A DNA stretch of 64,000 nucleotides from Cichorium intybus (lineage: Eukaryota; Streptophyta; Magnoliopsida; Asterales; Asteraceae): positions 51,801,008-51,865,007 of the forward strand of contig CM042012.1 of the NCBI GenBank assembly GCA_023525715.1, given 5' to 3'. Position 1 is the first letter of the stretch. Each line of letters starts with the position of its first letter. The position numbers and the translations under genes are program-made. Below the pieces are notes generated by a model. That model saw only the letters and a list, made by a program, of their open reading frames with translations, did no database searches and was not told the DNA's origin. This document shows, piece after piece, positions 50,573 to 63,452 of this stretch.

Positions 50573-52037
50573 TGTAACGCCCCAATTTTCAATCAAAAAT
50601 TTTCTTTAAAAGTGTAAGTAAAAACATAGATAATCTTATTAACATGCTCAAGCGGTGTTCATCAAAACTATTATCAGAGTGTATACGTCCCATAATTATA
50701 TAAATCTTATTTAATAATATAACTGCAAATCATAAATGTGCGATGCGCCGCCGTCACGCCGAGCTCACCCCTTTATCAACTGAAGTACCTGAAAATGTTT
50801 TAAAATCAACGGGTAAGCATAAAGCTTAGTGAGTTCCACAAATTACCATACATGCCCACACATTAAACAACCCGTCCTCGAGAACAACCCGACCCTACCC
50901 GCCATACAACAGCTACGGGCGTCCATCATACAACAGCTATGGACACGGGAAGGTTCTACCCATCATACAATAGCTATGGGTTCCCGGTTATGGCCCAGCC
51001 CATCATACAACAGCTATGGGACAAGGCAATAGTCCAACTCGCCATAGAACAGCTACGAGGGGACACGCATCAGTACTGAGCCCAACAACAAATAACCACA
51101 GATATAGAGAAAATCATATAACTGTAAACAACACACAAGATGCCTAACATGCAACATCATATAGTAAGGTGAGGATACTCACCTGAATCTCAACCGTCTG
51201 GATAATTTGCTAATATCCCAAACTAGGCGCGTCCGATCACCTAAATCCCACATACACAACATATTAATCACTCACCAAAACTCCTATAGACTTACCTAAA
51301 GGTCAGACCCAACATTTGCTAACAACCATGGGTCGGAAGTAAGCTTTTGGTCAAACAGTCGCTCGTCGTGGCGCCACCTCTCCCTTACGCGTCGCGGACT
51401 ATCATTACACTTACGGGGTTTTACTCGAACCCGCGTCGCCGAAATAGCCTGTCCGCGTCGCGGACTCGTAATAGTCCAAAATCCTCTTTTTGCTCTTAAC
51501 CAGTACAGCCATTGATTAGGGTTCCATTCTACACCCTTCCTGGGATCAGAAACTACCTTAAGGTCACTCTCTTATGGACATGCAAGTCCATGCATGTCCT
51601 TGGTCCAAACCCTAAGTGTTACAAGTCATCTAAGACTACTAATCAAGGGATAACACCATAAAGACGGGATAGAATGAAATATCAGAAGGTAGATCCTCTT
51701 ACCTTGTTTCTGGGAAACAGAGGAATGCACCCGATCGGCTACAAGCCTTTCCCCACGTTGTATCTCTTCCTTCAAATCTTCAAAGCCTTAGAACCGAAGA
51801 GCCTCTGCTGAAACCAGTCGACTCCACTCCAGAGAACTTCCAAAAACACGAACCCTAGGGCTTGGGTCCTTTATATAGGCGTTTAAATCCGAATTAGGGT
51901 TTTTCATGACTGCGGCGCACCGCGCCGCGGCTTCTTTCGAACCGCGCCGCGCGTACAAATCCTACGCGATTCTAGATTCTTCCTAAAGCCGCGCCGCGGA
52001 TTCCTCCAGGCCGCGACTCGGCGAAACGGGTCTTACA
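50573..52037 (-). mobile_element. Right (5') LTR of the second gypsy element
   Basis: 1465 bp, uninterrupted twin of the split LTR. On the minus strand: TATATAAA (51870-51877), donor-like AACAAG|GTAAGAG (intron bases 51702 down), acceptor-like GATTTAG, a 58-nt candidate exon (51240-51183) ending CAG|GTGAGT, the hairpin array, and TTTTCAG before 50788. GGTGAGTATCCTCACC itself can fold into a 6-bp hairpin. It is followed by GTACTAATGA, which also occurs at 19611-19620. Confidence 0.92.
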
Positions 52038-55000
52038 GTACTAATGATCATATTGCTGCACAAAACTGGTAAAACATATTGAGAAAGTTTTTCGTACGAG
52101 CAAATGTACGGAAAAAGATAAAGTTGAGTTTGCTACTAATTGTCTGCACAAAAATGCCAGTTTTGGTGGGACAATATAAATCTTGATATAGAGAAAGGAT
52201 TGGAATCAGAACCGACGTGGGAGGAGTTCAAAACAAAGTTTATGAAAGAATATTGCTCAAATACCGCAATGAAAAGTCTGGAGGAGGATTTTCTGAGATT
52301 ACAGCAGGGAACGCGGTCGGTACAAGAGTATACGACAGAGTTTAATGAGAAAGTCAGATTCGCTGCTCATCAGGTAGATACTGAAGAAAGAAATTGTGGG
52401 GACTGAGGACCCAGATACGTGAGTTCTTACAGAGTTCGAGCTTTACCACTTATCAGCAGATTGTCGAGGCAGCCAAATCTCGAGAAAAAGAATTACGGAG
52501 GAAAAATGACGAGAAAAATGAGGACAAAGAAAGTGGGAAGGAAAATCGGGAGGCAATTTTCAGAAACAACCAGTCCCGAGTTATCAGTCTCGAGGTGATT
52601 CGAGGAGAATGGAGGGTAAATTGTGTGAAAGGTGTCGTCGGAAACATTCTGGAGATTGTGATGCGAGCACCCCGTCCCTTATGTGTTATCAGTTTGGGAA
52701 AATAGGGCACATGGCTCGAGATTGTTTAGAGAAAAATCGAGTGTGTTTTAATTGTGGAGAAAGCGGTCATATTCGCCCGGATTGCCCGAAGCCGAGAACC
52801 GATTCATGCCGCGAGACTCCGAGGGCGGGACGAGGTGATAATCGAGGCGATAGATAAGATAGAGGCGGTGGGAACGTTAGAACTCGAGCTTTTCAGATGA
52901 CCGTGGAGGAGGCTAGAGAGCGACCGGATGTGATTACAGGTATCTTTAGCCTAAATTCTCTTCGAGCTCGTATGGTATTTGATACTGGTGCTTCGGTTTC
53001 TTTTATATCTATACCTTTTGTGTCTCGAATTAATGTCCCGGTATCTGAGATGAATGAGAGTTTGATAGTTGATATTGCCGACGGGAGAGATGTCATAGTA
53101 AATATCATTATATAAATTGTCGGCTTGAAATCAACGGAATTTCCTTCCTTATTGATTTGAAGTCGATGACTAATCGTGCGTTCGATGTGATAGTTGGAAT
53201 GGATTGGTTAGACGATAATAGAGCAAATATGGATTGTCACAGAAAAACTATTTTTGTGAGAACTCCGAGCGGGTCCCGAACGTTAACATGAGGCGAGCGT
53301 CGTTTTCAACATATTCCGGCGGTATCTTTCGCGAGAGCACGAAGGTATACCGAAAGAGGTGCCCTTTTATTTATGGCACATGTTACTCCAATTGAATCCG
53401 AACATTTCACTGTGAAGGATGTTGAGGTAGTAAAAGGTTTTGCAGATGTTTTTCCTGACGACCTTCCCGGCTTACCGCCAAATCGTCAATTAGAGTTTGT
53501 TATCGATTTAGTTCCGGGAGCGAAACTGATAGCTTGAGCACCCTATCGGTTGGCGCCATCCGAGATGGAGGAGTTAAAGAAACAATTACAAGAACTTTTA
53601 GATCGCGGTTTTATTCATCCAAGTTCGTCTCCGTGGGGTGCGTCGATACTGTTCGTTCGAAAGAAAGATGGTTCTATGTGTATGTGCATAGACTACCGTG
53701 AGTTAAACAAGATCACCGTGAAGAATCGTTATCCTCTACTGAGAATAGATGATTTGTTTGATCAATTGGAGGGAGCAATATATTTTTCTTGATTTGAGAT
53801 CGGGATATCATCAATTAAGAGTAAGAGAATCCGACGTCCCTAAGACAACATTTCGCACCCGATACGGTCATTATGAGTTTCTAGTAATGTCGTTCAGTTT
53901 GACGAATGCCCCAGCGGCCTTTATGGATTTGATGAATCGAGCTTGCCATCCATTTTTAGACAAGTTTGTGATCGTGTTTATCGACGATATTCTAATTTAT
54001 TCGAAGAGTTGGGAGGAGCACAAACAACATCTACAATTAATATTGGATCTTCTTCGCAAGGAAAAGTTGTACGCAAAATTTTCAAAGTGCGAGTTTTGGT
54101 TGCAAGAGATTCAATTTCTTGGCCATGTGATAAATAGAGAAGGTGTTAAAGTGGATACTGCAAAAATTGAAGCGGTGATGAGTTGGGCACCACCCAAAAG
54201 TCCGACTGAGGTTCGGAGCTTTTTGGGATTAGCCGGTTATTATCGGCGATTTGTTGAGAAATTTTCGAGTATTGCATTGCCCTTAACAAAGCTGACCAGA
54301 AAGACAGAGAGGTTCATCTGGACTGAAGCACAACAAGAGGCTTTTGAAAGGCTGAGACGTGCGTTATGCGAAGCCCCGGTGTTGGCATTGCCTCAAGGTG
54401 GAGAAGACTTTGTTCTCTTTACCGATGCTTCACAAATTGGTCTTGGATGTGTACTAATGCAATGGGGGCGAGTAATTGCGTATGCATCTCGACAACTGAA
54501 GTCTCATGAGCAGACGTATCTGGTGCATGATCTGGAGTTAGCCGCCATTGTTTTTGCACTGAAGATTTGGCGACATTATCTTTATGGTGTGAAGTTCCAG
54601 GTATATTCAGATCACAAGAGTTTAAAGTATCTGTTTGATAAAAAAGAGTTGAATATGAGACAGCGAAGATGGATGGATCTTTTAAAATATTATGAGTGTG
54701 AAATACTTTACCATCCTGGTAAAGCGAACGTAGTAGCAGACGCGTTAAGTCAAAAAGAACCACCTATTCGAGTCGTTTCAGCTCGAATAGGAGTGGTTAG
54801 TAAATTACCAGAGATGATTCAACGTTCCCAGAGAGAAGCCAATGACATGAAGAGTGAGAGAATGGTTGGCTATGTAGATAATATAGTTGAAAAAGCACAA
54901 GGAGTAAAGACTTTTCAGGGACGAGTGTGGGTCCCATGGCACGGAGAAACGAGACAGCTGTTACTTGAAGATGCACATGGTACACATTATTCGATCCATC

Positions 55001-56266
55001 CAGGTAGTACAAAGATGTATAGAAGTCTAAAGCCGTTTTACTGGTGGCACGGAATGAAACGTGATGTTGGGAAATATGTGGAGAAGTGTCTGACTTGTTT
55101 ACAAGTCAAGGCAAATCATCAGAGACCATACGGGTTAGTTCAACCACTACATGTACCGATGAAAAAGTGGGATGAGATTTCTATGGACTTTATCACCAAA
55201 TTACCCCGAACTCCGCGGGGGTTCGATTCTATATGGGTAATTGTTGATAGGTTGACCAAATCAGCACAGTTTATTCCCATACGAGAAGATTATCAAGCGT
55301 CCAAATTAGCAGAAATCTATGTTAGGGAGGTGATGAGACGACACGGAGTACCTACCTCGATAGTCTCCGATCGTGATAGTCGTTTTACTTCTCATTTTTG
55401 GCAAAGTTTTCAAAAACATTTGGGAACTAAAGCCTTAATGCATACGGCTTATCATCCGCAGACTGATGGTCAAACCGAGAGAACTATACAGACGTTAGAG
55501 GATATGCTTAGAGCTTTAGTGATTGATTTTGGAGGTAGCTGGGACGATCATCTACCTTTAGCTGAATTTACGTATAACAATTCATATCATTCTAGTATTC
55601 AGATGGCACCCTTCGAGGCGTTATATGGATCAATATGTAGAACACCATCGTGCTGGTCAGAAGCGGGAGAAAAGCCACTAGCGGGTCCCGAGATTATAAC
55701 TGAAACTGAGGCAAAGATTGAAAGTATTCATGAGCATATGCGAATTGCTCAGCAGCGTCAAAAGCAATACGCAGATAAACGAAGGAAACCATTGGAGTTC
55801 CAAGTTGGAGATACGGTGATGGTGATGTTAAAAGTGTCTCCCTGGAAGGGAATTATTCGCTTTGGTAAACGTGGCAAGCTAAGTCCACGGTTTATCGGAC
55901 CTTTTCGTGTAATTCAACGAGTAGGAGCAGTAGCTTATAAACTCGAGCTTCCTGATGAGTTACGGGGAATTCATAATGTGTTCATATCTCACATCTTCGT
56001 AAGACTTTATACGATGAGTCGGCACGGGTTCCTTTGAAAGAAGTTCAGTTAGATCGTAAACTTCAATATCAAGAGCAACCGGAGAGAATTTTATATAAAA
56101 AGGTCAAAAAGTTGCGAAATAAAGAGATTGGCATGGTTAAAGTACAATGGAAACATCATAGAGGAACAGATGTCACTTGGGGAAGCTGAGAAAGAGATGC
56201 GGTCAAAGTATCCCTTTTTGTTTCAAGAGATTCCGATGATGGAATCTTCTGAAGTGGGTAAGAACT
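52038..56266 (+). pseudogene. Broken gag-pol of the outer gypsy element
   Basis: Gag enters part-way (HIEKVFRTSKC) with its first about 100 codons gone, then FWWDN, two CCHC knuckles (52680-52790), protease VFDTGAS (52980), reverse transcriptase (53550-54000, FIDD intact), RNase H, integrase with MDF, SDRD and QTERT intact, and a GPF module. Lesions: stop near 52070, frameshifts near 52390, 52600, 53112, 53788 (where SKIDLRSG lost bases) and 55990, stops near 52856, 53290, 53535 and 56188. The conserved MPFGL motif reads MSFSL. The longest surviving frame is 53749-56037 (762 codons), covering reverse transcriptase to integrase. A chromodomain tail follows out of frame up to about 56230. Confidence 0.93.
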
Positions 56267-56302
56267 TGTAATACCGTAACTTTAAATTATAGTAGATTTA
56301 TG

Positions 56303-56395
<93 letters not shown>

Positions 56396-57802
56396 ATTAG
56401 ATGAGTTAAAACATGAGTTAAGACGTTTAGAAACCTATCTAGGAGAAGTAGGATGTTAAAATAGGTAAAAGAAACAAAATAAATTCTTAAAAAGTCAAAC
56501 CGGGTCGAGTTTTGTAACACGGGTCGAGTTGGACTGAAATGAAAATGGGAAAAACAGCAACCCGGGTTGTGTTGAGGAACCCGGGACGTGTTCAACAAAA
56601 CCCGGGTCGGGTTGGAGAAACCCAGATCGTGCTGAGCCTTGAACTAAAAAACGGTGTTTTGCGAAATAAAACCCGGGTCGGGTTACGGGTGCAGGGTAAT
56701 ATTTAAAGTGTGAAATATCTTCATTTGGGTTAAATCAAATCCGAACCAAACCCTCCTAAAACCCTAGAAAAGTGATTTCAAACCTTCTAAGTCGAGATTA
56801 AGGCCTGTTATTCACGAATTGAAGCTAGGGATTTATACTTGGAGCTTGAAAGGTAATTCTCTTTGATTTTGATTTCGTTTCAACCGTTGAGTGGTTTGAA
56901 TTGGGGTAGTTTCATGTGGTCTCGATGACCCACCTGTGAATTTGTGATGTTAGAGTAAAATTATTGGATTAGTAGGTGTAAAAGAGAGTTTAATCTTAGA
57001 ATTGAGTTAGTGATATGCTTGTTGTTGTGTTTATGAACTTGAATGAGTCAAAGTGGTGAAGTGGGGAGCTATAACTAGAGTGTTATTGTTGTTGTTTGAT
57101 TATAACTCCACCATATGATACAAAATTCTGGATAATTGTCAAATATAAATTGTGATTGAGGTTATCTGAAACTTGAGTATTGAACTTTAGATGTTGTGTT
57201 ACAGCTAAAGCTAGATAAGATCAAGCACGAGGTTTTGGAGCTTTACGCATTGATTCAACCTCAGGTGATTAGTTATTGTTAAATGAATTATATATTATTA
57301 AGATGTTTGTTGCATATCAAATATTGAGTATTTGAATTAAAGAGGTAGTAGTGTTTGTGATACACTAAAGACTGAGATGGTCAATTGAGATACACTGGAT
57401 TGAGAAGTTGGATTATATAACCAAGTTATCCACAAATTATTCACTGAGCTATTGAAGCTCATAATTGTTTGTTATTGTTGTCTGTGTTAGGTTCTGGTAG
57501 TGCAGGTCATGGGAAACACATCACGGAGGGTTAGCTGGAATGGACTTTGGACCTTGGAATGGACTTTGGACCTTGGAATGGACTTGGGTTTTAGAATGAA
57601 ATGGTGTTTGTTGTTTAAACTTTTAAATGTCCCAGTTTTGGTATAAAACTTGAAATACTTGTTGTGTATTGTTTATAACTTAAACTAGGCTTTTGATGCA
57701 AACTTTGTAATTAGTTACTCATTTTTTGGGTTTACACCAATATAATACTGATGTTTGATTAAATGTTTTGGTGTATCCTAAGATAGAGAAACCGGGATTA
57801 CA
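56267..57802 (+). mobile_element. 3' LTR of the outer gypsy element
   Basis: Starts TGTAATACCG, ends GGGATTACA, and is followed by TATAA. Compared with the 5' copy it has a much longer AT tract (about 56308-56392), one fewer block of CCCGGGTC repeats, a duplicated GGACTTTGGACCTTGGAATG-type block near 57540, and a change in the GGTGAGTA motif (GGTGATTA near 57263). It is thus clearly older than the LTRs of the nested elements. Confidence 0.93.
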
Positions 57803-57824
57803 TATAATGTTATCTTAGATAAGC

Positions 57825-57918
57825 TACAAACATAATTTGGCTTATTGAAAATGCAGATATAAAATGGCACAAGTACAAACATAATTTGGCTTATCGAAAA
57901 TGCAGATATAAAATGGCA
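57825..57918. repeat. 47-bp tandem duplication
   Basis: Two nearly identical copies of a block starting TACAAACATAATTTGGCTTA, side by side next to the outer element's right flank. Confidence 0.85.
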
Positions 57919-58379
57919 CAAGTCAAACATGAGAATTATAATTGATTCTACAGCACGTAGACCAAATTAAAAGTCTCCTTTAGGCAAAAAGAAGTGGTAG
58001 TAAATGACTAGGGTACGTGGTAATCTATCTGTAACATGATGAGTACCCGTTCATGAACCGAGATCTGGAAACTTCGTGAAGTCACCTCCATGATGTAGTT
58101 TAATGGTAAACAATGTGGGATTTCCATCTTCAAATCAAAACAAAAAATAGTTAGATCGATTATAAAGGAATGTTACAATGTAAAGACTAAAATCGAAGTA
58201 CTTATCGTACATCACCTTAAGATCCAACGATTGATTAAACGACCTTAACAACCACCTTGTGATTATTTTTGTGATAAGAATATAGTAAAGGGATAATAAA
58301 AAGGAATTGACGAAACTGTCTTCACGTGGGCAACACATGTGCAACTCAATGGATCCTTACTAACGAATGTTAACATGAA
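57919..58379. other. Non-coding stretch
   Basis: No supported gene or boundary. Confidence 0.45.
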
Positions 58380-60720
58380 TGACCAAAACCACAATAAATG
58401 ACTTATTTTGGATCAATGGTGCTAGTTTAAATATTTTGGACCAAAGTGACAAATTTTGGCATACTACAGGACCAAACTTGCAGTTTTGTCTTGTTTCATC
58501 TATATTTCATCGGATAATTTTTGGTTTGACAAAAAGGCAAATGTACAAGATTGTGGCTAAAGTCCAAAATCTTTTCGACTCGCAAAAATGGTCCTTGTTT
58601 CATTGTTTTTGTTCAATTTTGGTCCCTGAGTCTAACAGTCGTTAGTTTTCATCCGTTATCTTCCCCATGTGCCCTGCATACGAGGGCAACTTGGTCATTT
58701 CACGTACAGGGACCAAGTTTGCAATAAACCATTTTACCTTTTTTTAATTCATTTATTATAATAAATAAATGACAAAGTTTTAGAAATGGTCCCTGTAGTT
58801 TGCACAAAATTGTGGCTAAGGTCCAAAATCTTTTCAGTTCGCAAAGTGGTCCTTATTTCATTGTTTGTGTTCCATTTTGGTCCCTAGGCCTAACAGTCCT
58901 TAGTTGTCATCCGTTATCTAACCCATATGCCTTGCATACGAGGGCAATTTGGTCATTTCATGTGCAGGTACCAAATTTGCAATAAACCATTTTACTATTT
59001 ATTAATTTATTATTACTTGTTTTATATTACCCAAAATGCAAGCCAAGTCAATGACTTCTTTCGAATAAAAACCCTCCATTGAATTCTCATTACTCTCTTT
59101 AACATTCACCATCTTTGCTTCTCATTTTTCTCCACCATTTCAGTTCACTACCATTACCGCTTGTCTGATTCCACCTTCCCTGATCACTAACATCCACCGT
59201 CTAATTACTCCACCTCTTCACCTTCCCTTCACCACCTACAACTTCCTCATCCTCATCGACAACACCTCCACCACCACCACTGACAACACCAAAGCCTAAG
59301 AAGAACACCCCCTTCGTCTCCAGACTCCATCCAAATCCCAATGGTATCTTTCTTCACTTTGCTTTTGATTCCAAGGAATTGTTTGAATCGAAACTCAGTA
59401 TAAATAAAATTACTGATGAATAAAATAGGGGAATTTGATCATAATTCTGTATATAATTACTTAATGTATGAAAATAATAAGTTGAAATTTACCCGTTGGA
59501 ATTTTCATTATAAAACCCGATCAAAATCTCATCCAAATAATTACTTGAATTTTTTAATAATTTCAATTCTTAAGAACATCAACAAGTTTAATATCTATGA
59601 AACGTGTGTTTTAATAACTTAGTTGAAATCATAACACTAATTACAAAAAATATCATAAATCTCCGTCTTTTATTTTATTGACCCAGATCATCACACATCA
59701 TCATTATATCAACGTTGCGTACTTGTCAAGGCATATAAGAAGGAAATCGATGCTTAATCAATAAAAAGTGGCGATACATTATAACTAAAATAAGAATGAG
59801 ATAACATGAATGGAGATGCATGCATAGTAACAAGTTGATCAGTTGAAGGAGGGGACACGAGAATTGGAAAACTATATATCACATACAATATACTATATAG
59901 AATTTTCAGAAAATGATAATTAGATAACGATACAAATGGTAAATAGTATTCACATAATAATAAACCGTATATAATATCAAAATATGGATTCGCAATCTCA
60001 TATATAAATAATAAAATTATAAATATATAAAAATATATAGTTTGGGGTCGGGTAATCGGGCGGGTATCATACCAAAACCATCTCATACCCGCGAATTTTT
60101 TCTAGAAAAATCTCATACCCTATCCCATAACCATACCTGGTTCAAAACTCGTCCCAAAAGTTTCGGGTTTGGTTTTGTCCCATCGGGTTCAGGTATTTTT
60201 GTCATCCCTATATATGAGAACGATTTTCATGTTCTTTATCTTAAATAGCTTCATTTTCTTCTAATGTTGTTGTTACAAATCTGATTGTTCTTGTAGGTTT
60301 ACAAATTTGGTTGTTCATGAGTTTAAGTTTGTAGATCCGAAAAATAGAATGTTTTGTTCTTCAAATCTAGAAAAATTGTTTGAATTCATCAGATTGTTGT
60401 AGTTCTTGAGTTTGAGTTTGAGTTTGCAGATTTAGAATTATCTGAGTTTTTTGTGGTGGTGGTGTTGACTGGTAGTCGTTGTGGTGGCGACCTTGACCGG
60501 TGGTGATGGTATGTTTCGCTTTTCTTTTTAATTGTTGTAATGAAGAAAATGAAAAAACAAAATATAATAGGCAAAATCGTCATTTTAAGAATATTCAAAA
60601 ATTTCTTGACCAAAACCACAAAATAAACTCTCTATTGAACCGGTAGTGCTAATCTAAAATTTTTTGGACAAAAGTTGTAATTTTGGACAAACCACGGGTA
60701 CCATTATTTCAGTTTTATCT
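58380..60720. repeat. Dispersed repeat region with direct end repeats
   Basis: A 115-bp block starting GACCAAAACCACAA (58380-58495) recurs in the same orientation at 60606-60715. Inside, about 190 bases starting near AAATTGTGGCTAA are tandemly repeated (58545-58735 and 58800-58995) with many substitutions. It could be a nonautonomous element with direct terminal repeats or a cluster of one repeat family; I cannot decide. Confidence 0.5.
59220..59433 (+). other. Possible captured gene fragment
   Basis: A frame without ATG reads a Pro/Ser/Thr-rich stretch, then TPKPKKNTPFVSRLHPNPNG and FLHFAFDSKELFE before a stop. Composition (C-rich, few A/T runs) differs from its surroundings. No family recognised. 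Confidence 0.25.
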
Positions 60721-61024
60721 ATATTAGTTTTTTTTTTAATCAAAGTTTTATCTATATTATTTATTTCAAAACAATCTGTTTATCCCTATGGTGTTAAATT
60801 GATCAATTAAATTTAACTATTTGATAACTAGATAACGAAGATAGTCGAAGTCCAAAGTATTGTACGAAGACAATAACAGATGATTATTTAAGATGTAGAA
60901 GCGTATAGTTATATAAAAGATATATCCAAACACACTATGATTTAGAAGCTATCAATCTAGTCTAACCATATTAACATGACCTATATATAGTTAAAGAGTT
61001 TTAAATGACAAAGAAAGTACAAGA
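60721..61024. other. Spacer upstream of the second tRNA
   Basis: AT-rich with nothing recognised; its last 60 bases are loosely similar to the sequence before the first tRNA copy. Confidence 0.4.
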
Positions 61025-61097
61025 GATCGCGTGGCCTAATGGATAAGGCGCTCGCCTCCGGAGCGGGAGATTGTGGGTTCGAGTCCCACCGTGATCG
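61025..61097 (+). tRNA. tRNA-Arg(CCG), copy 2
   Basis: Identical over all 73 nt to 15616-15688, with the same immediate AAGA upstream and a T5 run downstream. The flanks are diverged but still alignable (TCTTATCAAAT, GCAAATGAATGTCAAATTG), so this is a local segmental copy and not a retroposed tRNA. Confidence 0.95.
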
Positions 61098-61492
61098 ATT
61101 TTTCTTCCCGATGTTCGTTTTTCCGTCTTATCAAATGACTTTAACCAATTGGAAATAAACAAATAATTAAATTAGAAAATGATTCTTTTTGAAAACAAAT
61201 AAGCAAATATAAGATTCATCTTGATAATAAGTCAAATAATTTTCTTTCTTAACATATACGTAAGCAAATGAATGTCAAATTGCCATGGTAAAAAAAATTC
61301 ATCCTTATGAATGGAGATTTATATCTAAATACGGCTAGATTTTTATTTATGTGACAATCATATGTTACAATTGCACCAAGATCCTTCATGATTGAACCTC
61401 ATTTTTGGAGAGATCAAGGCATAATTTGATAGTTTTGTAGTTAATTAGAGTTTCAATATGAAAATACTAAGATAAAATCAATAACAACCAGA

Positions 61493-61744
61493 TTGTTAAT
61501 GTATTATTCCCCAAATCAAATCATAAACACCAAGAGACCGAGATCTAGATCGTTTGCGTCTTCATCATCTTTCGATATGTCTTCTTTATCATGGAGGAAT
61601 ATGAGAACAGATATAGATCATATCTTCATCATTGAGATCCGGAATACAAAGGGATCAAGTTATAGATCAGGATCCATTTGTAGTAGATCCATAACACACA
61701 CAGATATCGATATTGAGATGGAGATCTTGAGCACAAATCGATGA
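61493..61744 (+). pseudogene. Relic exon of unknown gene, copy 2
   Basis: 83 codons from ATG: YYSPNQIINTKRPRSRS, ASSSSFDMSSLSW, TDIDHIFIIEIRNTKG, then a Ser/Arg/Ile/Asp-rich tail. It aligns in frame with 16406-16570 across the tRNA duplication. It may be a short real ORF or the first exon of a lost gene. It is followed by an A20 run at about 61778-61798. Confidence 0.4.
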
Positions 61745-61798
61745 CATACACAACCATAAAAATTATGAGATTTTTGAAAAAAAAAAAAAAAAAAAAAC

Positions 61799-63452
61799 AG
61801 GAAACAAAAGAATATGGAAACAACACATGCAAAGGTGCATAAGTTTCGGTACAATTATGGATTTGAAATGTCATATATGCATATGTAATTTAAGCAAATA
61901 CAGCACATGTACACATTGGATATGCAAAAGATGGAGATACAACAAACATAAGATCACCATAGCAACAAGATGAAGATGAGGATAATGAATATTATTTTTC
62001 AAAAGCAACTATGTGTATATATGCATTTGTCAAATAAACATAAGCATACTATTTGCATTATACATACATCAGTCATCAATGTTCATGTTAAGATATATGT
62101 CAATGCATGTATTTTCTTCATAGATTTATACTATGGTCTTAGGATCCCGACTAAGATCTTAAGATCTTGCACCGATACGATCTCACCAGTTTAGTCTTTA
62201 TTATATAGTTAAGCCTCAAAATTCATCCATTCAACATGAAATTGAGCATCTTATATCCCAAAAAGTTCCTTAGAGCATCGTTGCTTCATCTATTCCTCTT
62301 GATTTAGGAAAAGAATTGTTACACTCATGTTGGTTCTTTGTGATCATATGTCTTTAGTTATCATATGGTCACTATGATCTTGTTTCTTTTTCCACTTATG
62401 ATATGGTGTGCCATGTGTGTCCATCTATTTGTGGTAGTGTAATATCTATTTAATTCACATGTTTTTATACAACAGAATATTCAAAATTATTATTAACAGA
62501 AGTCATCATTTAATTTTAAGTTAAGTTATTTGCTCAGTATAACATTTTTCTATTTCTTATAAATAACAAATGAATTGGTTTGAAAATTGAAGTATAAACT
62601 GATTTCGTCTTTATTGGCTTAATTTGTTATGTCATATGGATCAAATTAAGTCTTTACTTTATTTAAAGAACATTATTTTAGTAAAAAAGTCTTGGGAGTT
62701 ACATTCTATTGATTACGTCATTGAGTTCAATGAACCAAATGCCAAGTTAATTTAGCATCATTTTTCTTTAAGGATTCCCAAAACACTCTTTTCTCCTAGC
62801 AACACCAAATTGGAGTAATCTTAAATCATCAATTCGATCTTTGCAAGAAAATGTTTACCACTTTATCACAAAATTTCATTTTGCATGTTGAGGATCTCCA
62901 TGAGAACTTTTTTACAACTTATCACTATTTTTCAACCATTAAGATGACTCTTGTATAGTTTTTTCTTTCTTTCTTTCTTTCTTTTTTTTTTTTTTTTTTT
63001 TGAACCATAATAAGAATAAAGGAAGTCGTATATTTTAGTAGTTAATTCATTAACAAAGCTTTTGAAAACTTTTTGCTATCGGAGTTACGAGCTTTTTCAA
63101 TAGGCCACTTCAATCACTTAATATTTTCTTTAATGTTTTAATCATCTTAGTATTTGCCAATTTTGGTTCCCAAATTAAATACTACCCACCCAAGCATCTT
63201 CATGCGTTTATGTAACATCTCAATTCCGTCTATTTTCCGGTCTTTATTTGTTCAACAAGTATTACCGGTGTATGTTTGTTCAATCCTATTATTACATGGA
63301 CTTCAGAAGCTCACTTGTCTTTCAATCAAGCAAACATATTTTCTTTAAAATAATGTAATAATTCCAAGTCTGTAAATGGTTGTTGGATAATCACTCACTT
63401 GTCTTTCATCTTTAGCATAACGTAATAATTATAAGTTCATAATGGTTGGTAA
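61799..63452. other. AT-rich non-coding stretch with TTTC tract
   Basis: No supported gene. A TTTC repeat passing into a T run lies at about 62964-63001. Confidence 0.5.

Noticed and set aside
60040..60220. CGGGT-rich stretch resembling telomeric or satellite repeats
   Set aside because: Irregular words without a fixed unit; looks like the common dispersed plant repeat of this type.
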